Below, piece by piece: positions 42,983 through 50,845 of a DNA stretch of 64,000 nt. The DNA comes from Sulfobacillus thermosulfidooxidans. Lineage in GTDB: Bacteria > Bacillota > Sulfobacillia > Sulfobacillales > Sulfobacillaceae. Where the stretch lies: the NCBI RefSeq assembly GCF_001280565.1, contig NZ_LGRO01000001.1, positions 2,046,001 through 2,110,000 of the forward strand, given 5' to 3'. The notes beneath the pieces are model-generated. The model saw only the letters and a program-made list of their open reading frames with translations. It made no database searches and was not told the origin of the DNA. The position numbers and the translations under genes are program-made. Every line of letters begins with the position of its first letter. Position 1 is the stretch's first letter.

Positions 42983-43642
42983 TTACTGCAAGGTTTTGGT
43001 ACTGAAATACCAATCCTTAATATTCAGTGTTGAGTCTTTTTTGCGTGCGGCTAATTCATCCATGGTGCGGGGCGGTGAGACGATGACCGGATCGTTCGGT
43101 TGCCAATTAGCTCCCGTATTTACATGATATTGATCCGCAGTTTGTAGCGCTTTGACTACCCGGATGATTTCGTCAATATTCCGTCCTGTAGTCATCGGAT
43201 AATAAATCATGAGGCGCAAGATGCCTTCGGGGTCAATAATAAAGAGAGCCCGCACAGCTTGCGTTGTCGCTGCTTTGGGATGAATCATTCCATATAGCCG
43301 CGAGACATGCATATCTAAATCAGCAATAATCGGAAATGGCGTCACTTGTCCAAATTTCTCGGAAATCGCGTTAACCCAAGCAATATGGGAAAAAATTGAG
43401 TCAATGCTTAGACCTAATAGTTGCACATTCAGCGCGTCAAATTCAGGTTTACGTGCCGCAAATCCCATAAATTCGGTCGTACAGACCGGAGTAAAATCTG
43501 CCGGATGCGAATACATCACGACCCATTTTCCCCGGTAATCGGATAGGCGCACACGTCCAAAGGTAGTATCGGCTTCAAAATCCGGAGCCGGTTCATTTAA
43601 ACGGGGCAATGTGGGATAACTGGTCGTGTCCATCGTTTCCAT
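42983..43642 (-). CDS. 1-Cys peroxiredoxin (Prx6 group)
   Basis: Reduces hydrogen peroxide and organic peroxides. The 219-residue protein has the peroxidatic motif HPADFTPVCTTEF with the Thr three residues before Cys, and an active-site Arg in QAVRALFIIDPEG. No second cysteine is present, consistent with the 1-Cys type that has a long C-terminal dimerisation arm. ATG 43642 follows AAAGGAGATGTTGCT. A near-consensus promoter and an overlapping palindrome lie upstream, so it is probably induced by an oxidant- or metal-responsive repressor (inference). Confidence 0.94.
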   Translation of the reverse strand: METMDTTSYPTLPRLNEPAPDFEADTTFGRVRLSDYRGKWVVMYSHPADFTPVCTTEFMGFAARKPEFDALNVQLLGLSIDSIFSHIAWVNAISEKFGQVTPFPIIADLDMHVSRLYGMIHPKAATTQAVRALFIIDPEGILRLMIYYPMTTGRNIDEIIRVVKALQTADQYHVNTGANWQPNDPVIVSPPRTMDELAARKKDSTLNIKDWYFSTKTLQ

Positions 43643-43674
43643 AGCAACATCTCCTTTATTAAAATCTTTACTGT

Positions 43675-43711
43675 TTAAGAATAAGTCTTACATATGTCAT
43701 TGTATTCTTAA
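43675..43711. promoter_or_regulatory. Palindromic operator candidate at the peroxiredoxin promoter
   Basis: Perfect 9-base arms TTAAGAATA and TATTCTTAA separated by 19 bases. The right arm overlaps the -10 element of the peroxiredoxin promoter, a typical repressor layout. Confidence 0.5.
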
Positions 43712-43727
43712 CGATTGAAAATTACAA
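43699..43727 (-). promoter_or_regulatory. Promoter of the peroxiredoxin gene
   Basis: On the minus strand TTGTAA, a 17-base spacer and TACAAT, about 57 bases before the start codon. Confidence 0.7.
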
Positions 43728-44486
43728 GATGCTTATAAAACATTAACATATTATCGAAACTTTAAGTGGGCTTTATCATCATGCGAAGGCCTTATGGTAT
43801 CAAGATGATAATGTCTAATGCTGCAAGAAGTTCCCGCAAAATATCCAACCTTGTGAGCGATTAATTACCGAGAGAAAAAGATGACCCGTTTCCGGCCATT
43901 CTCAAAAATCGTGCCATCATACTAGGTGATAAGCATCTTAGCAAAAGCTGCCTGCATGGATAAAGCATAGGAAGCTTTCCCAAACACTTTCGAGCTTTCA
44001 CAATCTCTTCAAGTCAAGATTTTCTTCTCGCCATTTTTATGCTCAGGAAATGAAAGTGGAGCAATTGGCAATGAACCGATAACTCTTCCGCTAGCAAAAA
44101 AGCGTGGTCGCCCCCGCATATTGAGAGAACAAAGTGCACCCATCACTCCCTCAATCATCCGGTATCTGGCTTACTGCTTACATATCATTTGCAAAGACCC
44201 GTAACTTTTAGTATGTTTACAAGTACGTAGGCATATTTTGCCTCTTGGAGGGAGCGGCCTGTGAGAAATTTGGTAGTCCCACCCAAGAACTATCTCACAA
44301 GGCAAACGATAAGCGTAAGACGTGATATGATAATGTCCCGGTAACATGACGCATAAAGCATCGTGATGATGCAGGAAGTGGATGGCTGATCAAATCCAGT
44401 CATTAGTGTCATTGACCCTATAGGGTATTGGCTATTCGGAAATCTCTTCAAAAAAAATCGCTAGACGGGTGAAAGGACGGTTGCAG
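43728..44486. other. Intergenic region without supported genes
   Basis: About 760 bases between divergent genes. A short plus-strand run KKRGRPRI (near 44098) recalls AT-hook-like starts of DNA-binding proteins, but stops surround it. Nothing else recognised. Confidence 0.35.
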
Positions 44487-45410
44487 GTGATAAAAGTCTA
44501 CCCACAATTTGAAGAAGACCTGCTCGTACGGTTATTTCATAAAGGCGTGAAGTCACAGTGGACGGTCGAGGATGTCAATTGGGCAGATCCGATTCAATTT
44601 AACGAAGAACAAGCCCATGCCTTAGCACGTATGTTGACTCCCGTGTATTTAGGGGAACAGTCCGCCATGATCGGAGCCAGTGTTGCGCTTCCCCAAATGG
44701 CCGGAGCTGGGGAAACCACTGCCCAATTATACCTCAGCAGTTTTCTGATGGATGAAGCACGCCACTTTGAGGTGCTCACCCGGCTATACCAACGTCTTCA
44801 GGCCGATCCGTTAACGATCCGGCAGATGCCGGAGATGCTGCGTTACCATAACCGTCTACGTAAAGGAGACCGTTTGGATTGGGTCTGGGGCATTTTGATC
44901 AGTGATATTTTTGCCAAAAACTTTTATTCGTTATATGCCAAAACGCAACCTGAGGCGCTATTTGGCAAATTATCCGGACGGATATTAAAGGATGAATCAC
45001 GACATCAAGCTTTTGCTGAGCATTATTTGAAAGGGGCTTTACCCACCGTTCCATTCGAACGGTACAAGGTTTTGCTCGAGATGAAAGACGAACTCTTAAT
45101 GATTATGGACGCCATGTATTACAGGCTCCGAGACGATGCTGAAAGGGTAGGAATGGACGGTCGGAAATTTTTGGACCGCTTACGGGAAGACATTGAAACC
45201 AAGGCACGCCGCATCGGTCTTGATGACTCCAAAGGTCCAGACTCTAGAGAAGGGCGGCGTAAGATCGTGCCGGGCTTTGGCAAGGGCATCGCATCACCAA
45301 GCTCGCATTCTCCATTGTCTTTTAAGGCCTTGAAACCTTCCAAATGCACCACGTGTTATTTAGCCCTGTTATGTCAGACACCCTTGTTCCGACGCGCTCA
45401 ATGTGTCTAA
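44487..45410 (+). CDS. Ferritin-like diiron protein (R2-like)
   Basis: A 307-residue helical protein resembling the small subunit of ribonucleotide reductase and R2-like oxidases. Candidate iron ligands are the Glu of LGEQSA, the ExxH of FLMDEARHFEVL, and the ExxH of ILKDESRHQAF; the fourth carboxylate may be the Asp of LISDIFAKNFY, where R2 proteins have Glu. No partner large subunit is near, so a ligand-binding oxidase or oxygenase is as likely as a reductase. The tail is unusual: after a low-complexity stretch it ends with CTTCYLALLC and a last Cys. GTG 44487 has AAAGGA nine bases upstream; a GTG at 44469 is an alternative. Confidence 0.75.
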   Translation: MIKVYPQFEEDLLVRLFHKGVKSQWTVEDVNWADPIQFNEEQAHALARMLTPVYLGEQSAMIGASVALPQMAGAGETTAQLYLSSFLMDEARHFEVLTRLYQRLQADPLTIRQMPEMLRYHNRLRKGDRLDWVWGILISDIFAKNFYSLYAKTQPEALFGKLSGRILKDESRHQAFAEHYLKGALPTVPFERYKVLLEMKDELLMIMDAMYYRLRDDAERVGMDGRKFLDRLREDIETKARRIGLDDSKGPDSREGRRKIVPGFGKGIASPSSHSPLSFKALKPSKCTTCYLALLCQTPLFRRAQCV

Positions 45411-45414
45411 AAGG

Positions 45415-45444
45415 CATGGAGGCCTTCTAACGAAGGCCTCCATG
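45415..45444. terminator. Bidirectional terminator
   Basis: CATGGAGGCCTTC-TAAC-GAAGGCCTCCATG, a perfect 13-bp stem, lies between the convergent diiron-protein and HMG-CoA reductase genes; the right arm is the last codons of the latter. Confidence 0.85.
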
Positions 45445-46701
45445 TTTCCAGTGCGTGCGAAAGAAATTTTCACTGCCGCGACTTGCCATTGAGGCAGCAG
45501 CCGAAATTTCTAATGATAAGGTGGCGGCCGCAATTATTTGCGCTAATCGCCTCGCCGAATGAGGACCTTCACACCCCATCATACGCAAATATGACCTAGC
45601 ATGGGGTAATTTTGTTCCCCCACCTACCGTGCCCACTTCGAGCCCACTCAACGTGATACTAAAGGCAATCCCTTCTGTGACCCGAGATAGCGTAGCATGA
45701 GCCATGCTGCTGGTTCCGACCATACCCAAGTCTTGACCTGTCGCAGCAAAAATCGCCGCCACGGCCGATGCCGGGGTAAAGCCAAAGGAAGGCATACCAC
45801 TATCATGGGCGCCATGGAGTCCTGTCCACTCTAAAGCCTGAAGATTTTCCGCAGTGGTATTTAAATAACGGCGAATAATATCATCGGGAATGATGCTTTC
45901 CGCCACGACCGTCTTCCCATGCCCACCGTGAAAATATTCATAACTAGGTTTTTTATCTCCGCCCATATTGGCCTCTAAAAAGATGCTATGCGGCGCCAGA
46001 CCTTGTACCTCAATTTGCTCGACAATATATTCATTCAAGGCGTACGCGTTTCGTGTAATCATATTCGGACCGCAAGCTTCTTGCGTATCAAATCCGTAAA
46101 GGACATGGCAGACAGGGCCCACCACATGTGTGCGGATATTGAGGAGGGTAGCATGAGAAGAAACCTTTGCAGAACGTTCGCCCGGCTGAACCACCTTATC
46201 GGCATGAAGGGGATTGTTAATCCACGCCTTCAAATCGTCCTGATGTGCCATCACCCATTCATGTAAATGGATCGCATCTTGTGTCGTGTCAAACACAAAA
46301 GCACAGTCCCTGGTCATCTCATCGCGCAATACCCAAGTCTTAATGCCGCCAGCCAAGCTGCTGACATGGGAACCCCGCAACATCGATTCGGACAGTCCCC
46401 CTTCTGTATGAGCCAAGGGAACAAAAACGTGATCGATTTGTCGTTGCACTTCCTGCAACTGACCATCATCACGGCGCTCATATAATCCCATTTCAATCGT
46501 CATGGGCCCAACCACACCGACTGGCAAGACCATTTCTCCGGTCAAACACTCTTGAAATGATCCTAAAGTTTCAGCCCCCACAGACCAGGAAAAGATGCGT
46601 CTTTGGTCCTCCGCGGTCATCTGCGGCAACTGCGCCAGGATCGCCTGACGCTGCTGGATTGCCGACAGATGATTGCGATGAGACCAGCGGAATTTCATCA
46701 C
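45427..46701 (-). CDS. Hydroxymethylglutaryl-CoA reductase
   Basis: Reduces HMG-CoA to mevalonate for isoprenoids. The 424 residues carry VLPVGVVGPM, HTEGGLSESMLRGS with the catalytic Glu, the lysine motif NMGGDKKPSYE, and GTVGGGTKLPHARSYL near the end; a final His in HSARRL is in place. Lys in GGDKKPS and the catalytic Asp region AATGQDLGM support an active enzyme of the class I (NADPH) type. Many bacteria of this phylum use the MEP pathway, so a mevalonate route is notable. No other mevalonate gene is in the window. The first or second ATG (46701, 46698) serves as start, behind AGAAGGGGTCGATGAGTG. Confidence 0.9.
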   Translation of the reverse strand: MMKFRWSHRNHLSAIQQRQAILAQLPQMTAEDQRRIFSWSVGAETLGSFQECLTGEMVLPVGVVGPMTIEMGLYERRDDGQLQEVQRQIDHVFVPLAHTEGGLSESMLRGSHVSSLAGGIKTWVLRDEMTRDCAFVFDTTQDAIHLHEWVMAHQDDLKAWINNPLHADKVVQPGERSAKVSSHATLLNIRTHVVGPVCHVLYGFDTQEACGPNMITRNAYALNEYIVEQIEVQGLAPHSIFLEANMGGDKKPSYEYFHGGHGKTVVAESIIPDDIIRRYLNTTAENLQALEWTGLHGAHDSGMPSFGFTPASAVAAIFAATGQDLGMVGTSSMAHATLSRVTEGIAFSITLSGLEVGTVGGGTKLPHARSYLRMMGCEGPHSARRLAQIIAAATLSLEISAAASMASRGSENFFRTHWKHGGLR

Positions 46702-46804
46702 TCATCGACCCCTTCTTAGACATTCTTTTCTATTGTAACAAAGAATGCTCAGAAGTCTGAAAGGAATCCCGCCCGTACCGACCAAGAATGCGAACATCTC
46801 CTCA

Positions 46805-47491
46805 TTATCCTACCAAGGTGGCAACCTTTTTGCGGAAGGCGTGAAGATATTGCCTGGCCTCTTGAACAGCTTGCCCCTCATGATCCCAGTCGTGTCCTAG
46901 ACCCCGAATGCGGTGATATTCCCAATGGTCAGGAAACCGGCTTACCCCTGTGGCCAGAAGAAAAAATTCCTCAATCCAGTTTGCGCCGATAACCTGATCA
47001 TGATCGCCATGCAAGAGCAAAACATGGCGGGAACCAATGCGGGGCACCTTGTAACTGACGTCCCAATCTAGCAACGTCTTTTTCACCGGATCAGCAGGCC
47101 AATCATAATAGGGATGGCGGTCCTTAAGAAATTCTAAATGGGGTGTACTGCCGATAGCCACAATTCCCCGCACCGGAGCCTGCCGGTTATCGGCACAGGC
47201 CCATAAAGCCACCAGCCCTCCAAGTCCAAGACCAATGAGCAAGGACGAATCAACCGTGTCTATCCATTGCCCCACGTGTTTTCTGGCGTCTGTAAGTACC
47301 TGAATATATCCATCATAAAACACGTCGGGAACGGCGAGGCGCTCCTGTCCCCCCAAGTTGAGTACGGCAATCTGTTCATCGTCATGGGTTTTGTCTTCAA
47401 ATCCTAATGAGGATACCAGTGAAGTCGATACCCTTTCAGGAAAATCACTAATAATCAAAATCGATTCCTTGGTCCCATCCGGATTATTCAT
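46805..47491 (-). CDS. Alpha/beta hydrolase-fold protein lacking the nucleophile
   Basis: A 228-residue protein with the alpha/beta hydrolase plan: LLIGLGLGGLVALWA at the nucleophile elbow, LLLHGDHDQVI with the acidic residue and RGLGHDW with the histidine. In the elbow the usual GxSxG is GLGLG, so the serine is replaced by glycine. A serine hydrolase activity is therefore unlikely; it may bind a ligand. ATG 47491 overlaps the stop of the regulator gene upstream by 8 bases (ATGAATAA), so the two are coupled and belong to the operon that starts with lbpA. Confidence 0.75.
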   Translation of the reverse strand: MNNPDGTKESILIISDFPERVSTSLVSSLGFEDKTHDDEQIAVLNLGGQERLAVPDVFYDGYIQVLTDARKHVGQWIDTVDSSLLIGLGLGGLVALWACADNRQAPVRGIVAIGSTPHLEFLKDRHPYYDWPADPVKKTLLDWDVSYKVPRIGSRHVLLLHGDHDQVIGANWIEEFFLLATGVSRFPDHWEYHRIRGLGHDWDHEGQAVQEARQYLHAFRKKVATLVG

Positions 47492-48137
47492 AAGTATCTG
47501 TGCCACCTTCCCTAGATGGTATGGGGGGTGAAAAACGCCCTGTGGTCTTAGCCCTCCCTGCCATGGACTCATTTTGGTCTGTCACCGTTTTTTGTGGAAT
47601 GAAAAATTGACAGACCCCGGTTTCGGCCCGGCTAAAATGAATGGCCGGAGCCTTGAAATGTTTGGAAAAGGTGCGGGCCTCGGCCTGACAAACCAGTTCT
47701 GCGTCTGGAGTATTCGGTAACGGACATTGGCGCATCGTGATCCACCACCCATTCGGGCTCTTTTTCCAATCCATGAGCACCGAATCCTCTTGGCTTAACT
47801 GTTCTAGCGATTGATCAATCGACTGACCGTAATATTGATCGGTGAATTGTTCTAAAACCTTTCCGAGAAGATCCTTTCCTCCAACTTTCTCAATGGCTCT
47901 AAGCAACTGAGGAATCGCATGAAACTCTTCATCCCGGGGTAAAACACTTTGGTATACCCCGGTATGATGAGATCCCGGAAGTAAGGTCATAGATACCCGG
48001 TTTTCTTTGACCAGCTGGTGAAGATGACGCTGAATATGGCGGCGGGAGACACCAAAAATCCTTTGGAGTTGTTCCGTCGTAACCTCTTTGTGTTGATCAA
48101 GATATTCTAAAATACGCTCGCGAAGGGATGATGGCAT
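47484..48137 (-). CDS. SufR/COG2345-like HTH regulator, probable Fe-S sensor
   Basis: A 217-residue regulator. The N-terminal winged HTH is clear (RERILEYLDQHKEVTTEQLQ, then FGVSRRHIQRHLHQLV). The C-terminal region has cysteines spaced as in SufR-type regulators, which bind a [4Fe-4S] cluster: RQCPLP, then LVCQAEARTF, then GVCQFFIP. It lies between the lipoate ligase and the hydrolase-like gene, in the same operon as lbpA-tusA-dsrE. It is a good candidate to sense Fe-S status for the sHdr locus, whose subunits need many clusters (inference). The ATG at 48137 (GGAGG eight bases upstream) or 48140 is the start. Confidence 0.78.
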   Translation of the reverse strand: MPSSLRERILEYLDQHKEVTTEQLQRIFGVSRRHIQRHLHQLVKENRVSMTLLPGSHHTGVYQSVLPRDEEFHAIPQLLRAIEKVGGKDLLGKVLEQFTDQYYGQSIDQSLEQLSQEDSVLMDWKKSPNGWWITMRQCPLPNTPDAELVCQAEARTFSKHFKAPAIHFSRAETGVCQFFIPQKTVTDQNESMAGRAKTTGRFSPPIPSREGGTDTYE

Positions 48138-48151
48138 CATATCGCCCTCCA

Positions 48152-49231
48152 TCATTTGACTGGCGTGGACATATCCGGCGTGATCGACACCTTTTGTTGA
48201 TAAGCTGCAAGAAGATCATCGGGTGTTAATCCTGTAATCGGGTGACGAGCAAAACTCCCCTGAAGGCGTTCAGGGAACTCTCGAACCCGTAATGGGGTTT
48301 GAGTCAGGTCCTGTGTTAACCGGGTTAAAGCATCTGGGGGCTCAATTAATAAATCGCCACCGAGCCAAATGTTTTCAATCCACCCGTCCGCTTCGAGCCA
48401 TATCATGCGAATCAGTCCCGTGGGCGTTTTATGTAAGCCTTCGTAGAGGTATACACCGTCTTTGATTTTCCGCCCGGGAGTAATCCATCCCTCATTTTGG
48501 AAAACAAATTTCGGATCGAAAAGCTGTACTGCTAAACGTTCAGCTTCCGCTTCTTCTTCAGCGGTCAAAACATCTTCATGAGCCGGGCTATCGAGCAAGT
48601 TCACAAATTCTTCGGTGAGTACCGCCATCGCCTCTTCCGGTGTCGGAAGATTGGTTCCAAGTTCATCTTTCATCGTCGTCATATAGTCTTTGAGTGATTG
48701 GATCGTCTTATCCCGGAACTTCTCTGACGGGACATTTAAGACGTTTGCCATCAACTCGCGATCAAAATCAAACATCCAACTGCCGACGAAAACCATGCTT
48801 TGACCAATACTTGCGGCTCCCGTTCCCCCAATCTTCTTCTGTCCGACAACAATGTCGTTCAAAGGCCGTTTCTCTGCTGCAATACCAAATCGTTGATAAG
48901 CCGAAACAGGTGCTGGTAGCAGCGCAGCATAGAGATCTTTAATGGCTGCATGGGCGCCAGGCAGAATCAAGTGCCAAAACGTTTGATGAGAATCCAGTAA
49001 GACCGCGCCCCCGCCTACCAACCGGCGCGCAATCGGAATATGATGAGACTCACAATAGGGCACATTTAATTCCCGGTTGGCCAATTGATGGTATCCAACT
49101 GACACAAACGGCCCATTTGGTGTCGACGACACCAAGACCATTTCGTCCATGGCATTAGCAACCTTTGCCACGGCATGAAATACCGATAATGACCGGGGAA
49201 TGGAGACACGTCCTAAATGAATGACTCGCAT
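48152..49231 (-). CDS. Lipoate-protein ligase (sHdr-associated)
   Basis: Predicted to attach lipoate or octanoate to the lipoate-binding proteins of the sHdr system. The 359 residues show the LplA fold: RRLVGGGAVLLDSHQTFWH (RRxxGGGAV), the lysine motif QKKIGGTGAASIG and a C-terminal accessory domain, as in two-domain LplA. In sHdr-bearing organisms lbpA is modified by dedicated ligases (sLpl) rather than by housekeeping enzymes, and genomic position fits this. The stop overlaps the ATGATGG before the regulator. The start ATG 49231 has GAATGGAGGGAATGCTTA-like spacing. Confidence 0.88.
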   Translation of the reverse strand: MRVIHLGRVSIPRSLSVFHAVAKVANAMDEMVLVSSTPNGPFVSVGYHQLANRELNVPYCESHHIPIARRLVGGGAVLLDSHQTFWHLILPGAHAAIKDLYAALLPAPVSAYQRFGIAAEKRPLNDIVVGQKKIGGTGAASIGQSMVFVGSWMFDFDRELMANVLNVPSEKFRDKTIQSLKDYMTTMKDELGTNLPTPEEAMAVLTEEFVNLLDSPAHEDVLTAEEEAEAERLAVQLFDPKFVFQNEGWITPGRKIKDGVYLYEGLHKTPTGLIRMIWLEADGWIENIWLGGDLLIEPPDALTRLTQDLTQTPLRVREFPERLQGSFARHPITGLTPDDLLAAYQQKVSITPDMSTPVK

Positions 49232-49342
49232 TAAGCATTCCCTCCATTCACATTACACCCATCCACAGGCATCCGGTGGATTTTAGGGCACGGGATAGGG
49301 TCGGTAGGCTTCCCGTGCTCACGCATTTTGGGAAGACGATGA

Positions 49343-49708
49343 TTAGAACGACAAAACCAAATCCGACGCTAACGCTTCTTCATTGACAAAGGTCCCTCCC
49401 ACAATTCCGGAGACACTGTCAATGAGATCGTCTTTAGTCATATCATTCAGATCTAAAGACGGTGTGCACACTAAAAATTTTACGCCAGCATCTAACGCCT
49501 GGTCGATAAAATATTGCAGGGTCTCACCGCCTTCTTTCACATAAAGATTTTCCGCGACCCCTTTCTTCATCAGTTGCGTCCCCCGCATGGTAAACAGCAT
49601 CGTCACTTCATGATCCAATAAGCATGCCGCAGTCGCCAAAAAAAATGGGGACGCCGTACGTTCGGGAGTATCGGGTCCTGATGTTTGAATGTACAAGATT
49701 TTACTCAT
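49343..49708 (-). CDS. dsrE: DsrE-family sulfur carrier protein (DsrE3-like)
   Basis: A 121-residue sulfurtransferase of the DsrE family. The conserved Cys lies in VKFLVCTPSLDLND, typical for DsrE3A-type proteins linked to sHdr clusters. The N-terminal strand (KILYIQTSGPDTPERTASPF) is shared with the second DsrE protein at 50846-51214. It lies 6 bases downstream of tusA. These proteins pass sulfane sulfur to and from TusA in the cytoplasm. Ends about 110 bases before the lipoate ligase. Confidence 0.93.
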   Translation of the reverse strand: MSKILYIQTSGPDTPERTASPFFLATAACLLDHEVTMLFTMRGTQLMKKGVAENLYVKEGGETLQYFIDQALDAGVKFLVCTPSLDLNDMTKDDLIDSVSGIVGGTFVNEEALASDLVLSF

Positions 49709-49714
49709 GATGAT

Positions 49715-49960
49715 TTATCCCTCCTGGGCTTTGAGCCCCACCTTTTCAATCCGAAAGTGAAACTCGTTTCCAACCTTTTCGGCTTGTAACAACTTATGAC
49801 CCGTCCGCTTGGTCCAGGCTTCAAAATCTGCCACAGCGCCGGGATCGGTCGCTAACACGACCAGTTGATTGCCGGCTTGAAGCTGGTCCATCGTCTTTTT
49901 GGTTTTGACGATGGGCATAGGACATGACAATCCCCGCACATCAAGAACATGCTCTTCCAT
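49715..49960 (-). CDS. tusA: TusA-family sulfur carrier
   Basis: An 81-residue carrier with the CPxP motif at DVRGLSCPMPIVKTKK; the cysteine carries a persulfide. The conserved second half (LVVLATDPGAVADFEAWTKR) is typical. It lies between lbpA and dsrE in the leftward sulfur operon, and delivers sulfur toward sHdr in the established model. AAGGAGGAACAAT precedes the ATG. Confidence 0.96.
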   Translation of the reverse strand: MEEHVLDVRGLSCPMPIVKTKKTMDQLQAGNQLVVLATDPGAVADFEAWTKRTGHKLLQAEKVGNEFHFRIEKVGLKAQEG

Positions 49961-50019
49961 ATTGTTCCTCCTTGTGTATACATCCCTAATTCTTACCGGT
50001 AGATGATTACAGATTCTTC

Positions 50020-50460
50020 TCAGCTATGATGGCACGTAATCCCATCTTGCAGAATTTTTTGTTGGTATAACGACACCGCTTCCTCTCCAGTCACTAAAAG
50101 AGCCAAATCTTCATCAGCGGACGGCGCGTGTAATCGAAATAGCCACGTGCCATACGGATCGCGATTGAGACTTTCCGGATCGTTTTCGGCGTCTTCGTTA
50201 ATTTGAGAAATGACGCCTGCGACCGGCGTCGAAACACCGCCAACCCACTTTCCGCTCTCCAACGTCGCGGCACTCGCGCCCCGCTTCAGTTCTCGTCCCA
50301 CTTTCTTAATGCGACAGACAAGAATCTTACCGGCCAACGCCTGAGCCGGATCGGTAATGCCGACTTCAATCTCGTCGCCAGCAAGACGTTTGGCCCATAC
50401 ATGTTTATCAATCCAGTAATAACGATCTTCTGGAATATTGCACTCTGATACGGTAGCCAT
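50020..50460 (-). CDS. lbpA: Lipoate-binding protein (GcvH-like, sHdr type), copy 1
   Basis: A 146-residue GcvH-like protein that holds a lipoyl group for the sHdr complex. The lipoylation site is Lys in TLESGKWVGG. The N-terminus (SECNIPEDRYYWIDKHVWAK) and central TDPAQALAGKI match LbpA rather than glycine-cleavage GcvH. A C-terminal Cys (ITCHHS) is present, as in copy 2. ATG 50460 follows GGGAGGGACGAAA. First gene of the leftward operon lbpA-tusA-dsrE-ligase-regulator-hydrolase. Confidence 0.94.
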   Translation of the reverse strand: MATVSECNIPEDRYYWIDKHVWAKRLAGDEIEVGITDPAQALAGKILVCRIKKVGRELKRGASAATLESGKWVGGVSTPVAGVISQINEDAENDPESLNRDPYGTWLFRLHAPSADEDLALLVTGEEAVSLYQQKILQDGITCHHS

Positions 50461-50626
50461 TTTCGTCCCTCCCACGCACCGGTTACATGATGGTTGTCAC
50501 CACCTTCATTGTGGTGCGCTAAGGTCATTCTTTGCCAGATGGCTACACTTAAACAGGTCCGAAAGCACCCCGCCTAGAGGACCATATGGCCCTGGCTATG
50601 ACGCTTTGTGAATGCCCTCACCAATT

Positions 50627-50651
50627 GAAAACGTCAGATTGTGGCGTTTTC
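50627..50651. promoter_or_regulatory. Inverted repeat in the divergent sulfur control region
   Basis: GAAAACG-tcagattgtgg-CGTTTTC, perfect 7-base arms with an 11-base spacer. It is a candidate operator between the two sulfur operons. Confidence 0.45.
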
Positions 50652-50742
50652 CCTACTTTTTGATTTGGCCCATATGACGCATTGTCTCTTTGCCTTTTTT
50701 CTTAACTTTGTTAATTCAAATTTAATTCGTACCCAATAGTCA

Positions 50743-50771
50743 TTTAACCTCGTTCAATGCCGTGATACGAT
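50743..50771 (+). promoter_or_regulatory. Candidate promoter of the shdr operon
   Basis: TTTAAC, a 17-base spacer and TACGAT, 75 bases before the first gene. Confidence 0.45.
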
Positions 50772-50845
50772 GACGGCGATCGGATCTTGGTTCGAAAGAA
50801 CCATGTAATGGGAGCAAGTGGAACCGACTAGAAAAGAGGCTGATC

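Larger units (their letters stand above)
50461..50845. other. Divergent control region of the sulfur locus
   Basis: The 385 bases separate the two sulfur operons. They hold an inverted repeat (50627-50651) and a candidate rightward promoter (50743-50771). No gene was found. Confidence 0.5.

Noticed and set aside
44090-44180. KKRGRPRI-like run resembling an AT-hook
   Set aside because: Surrounded by stops in all frames; no larger homologous region visible.
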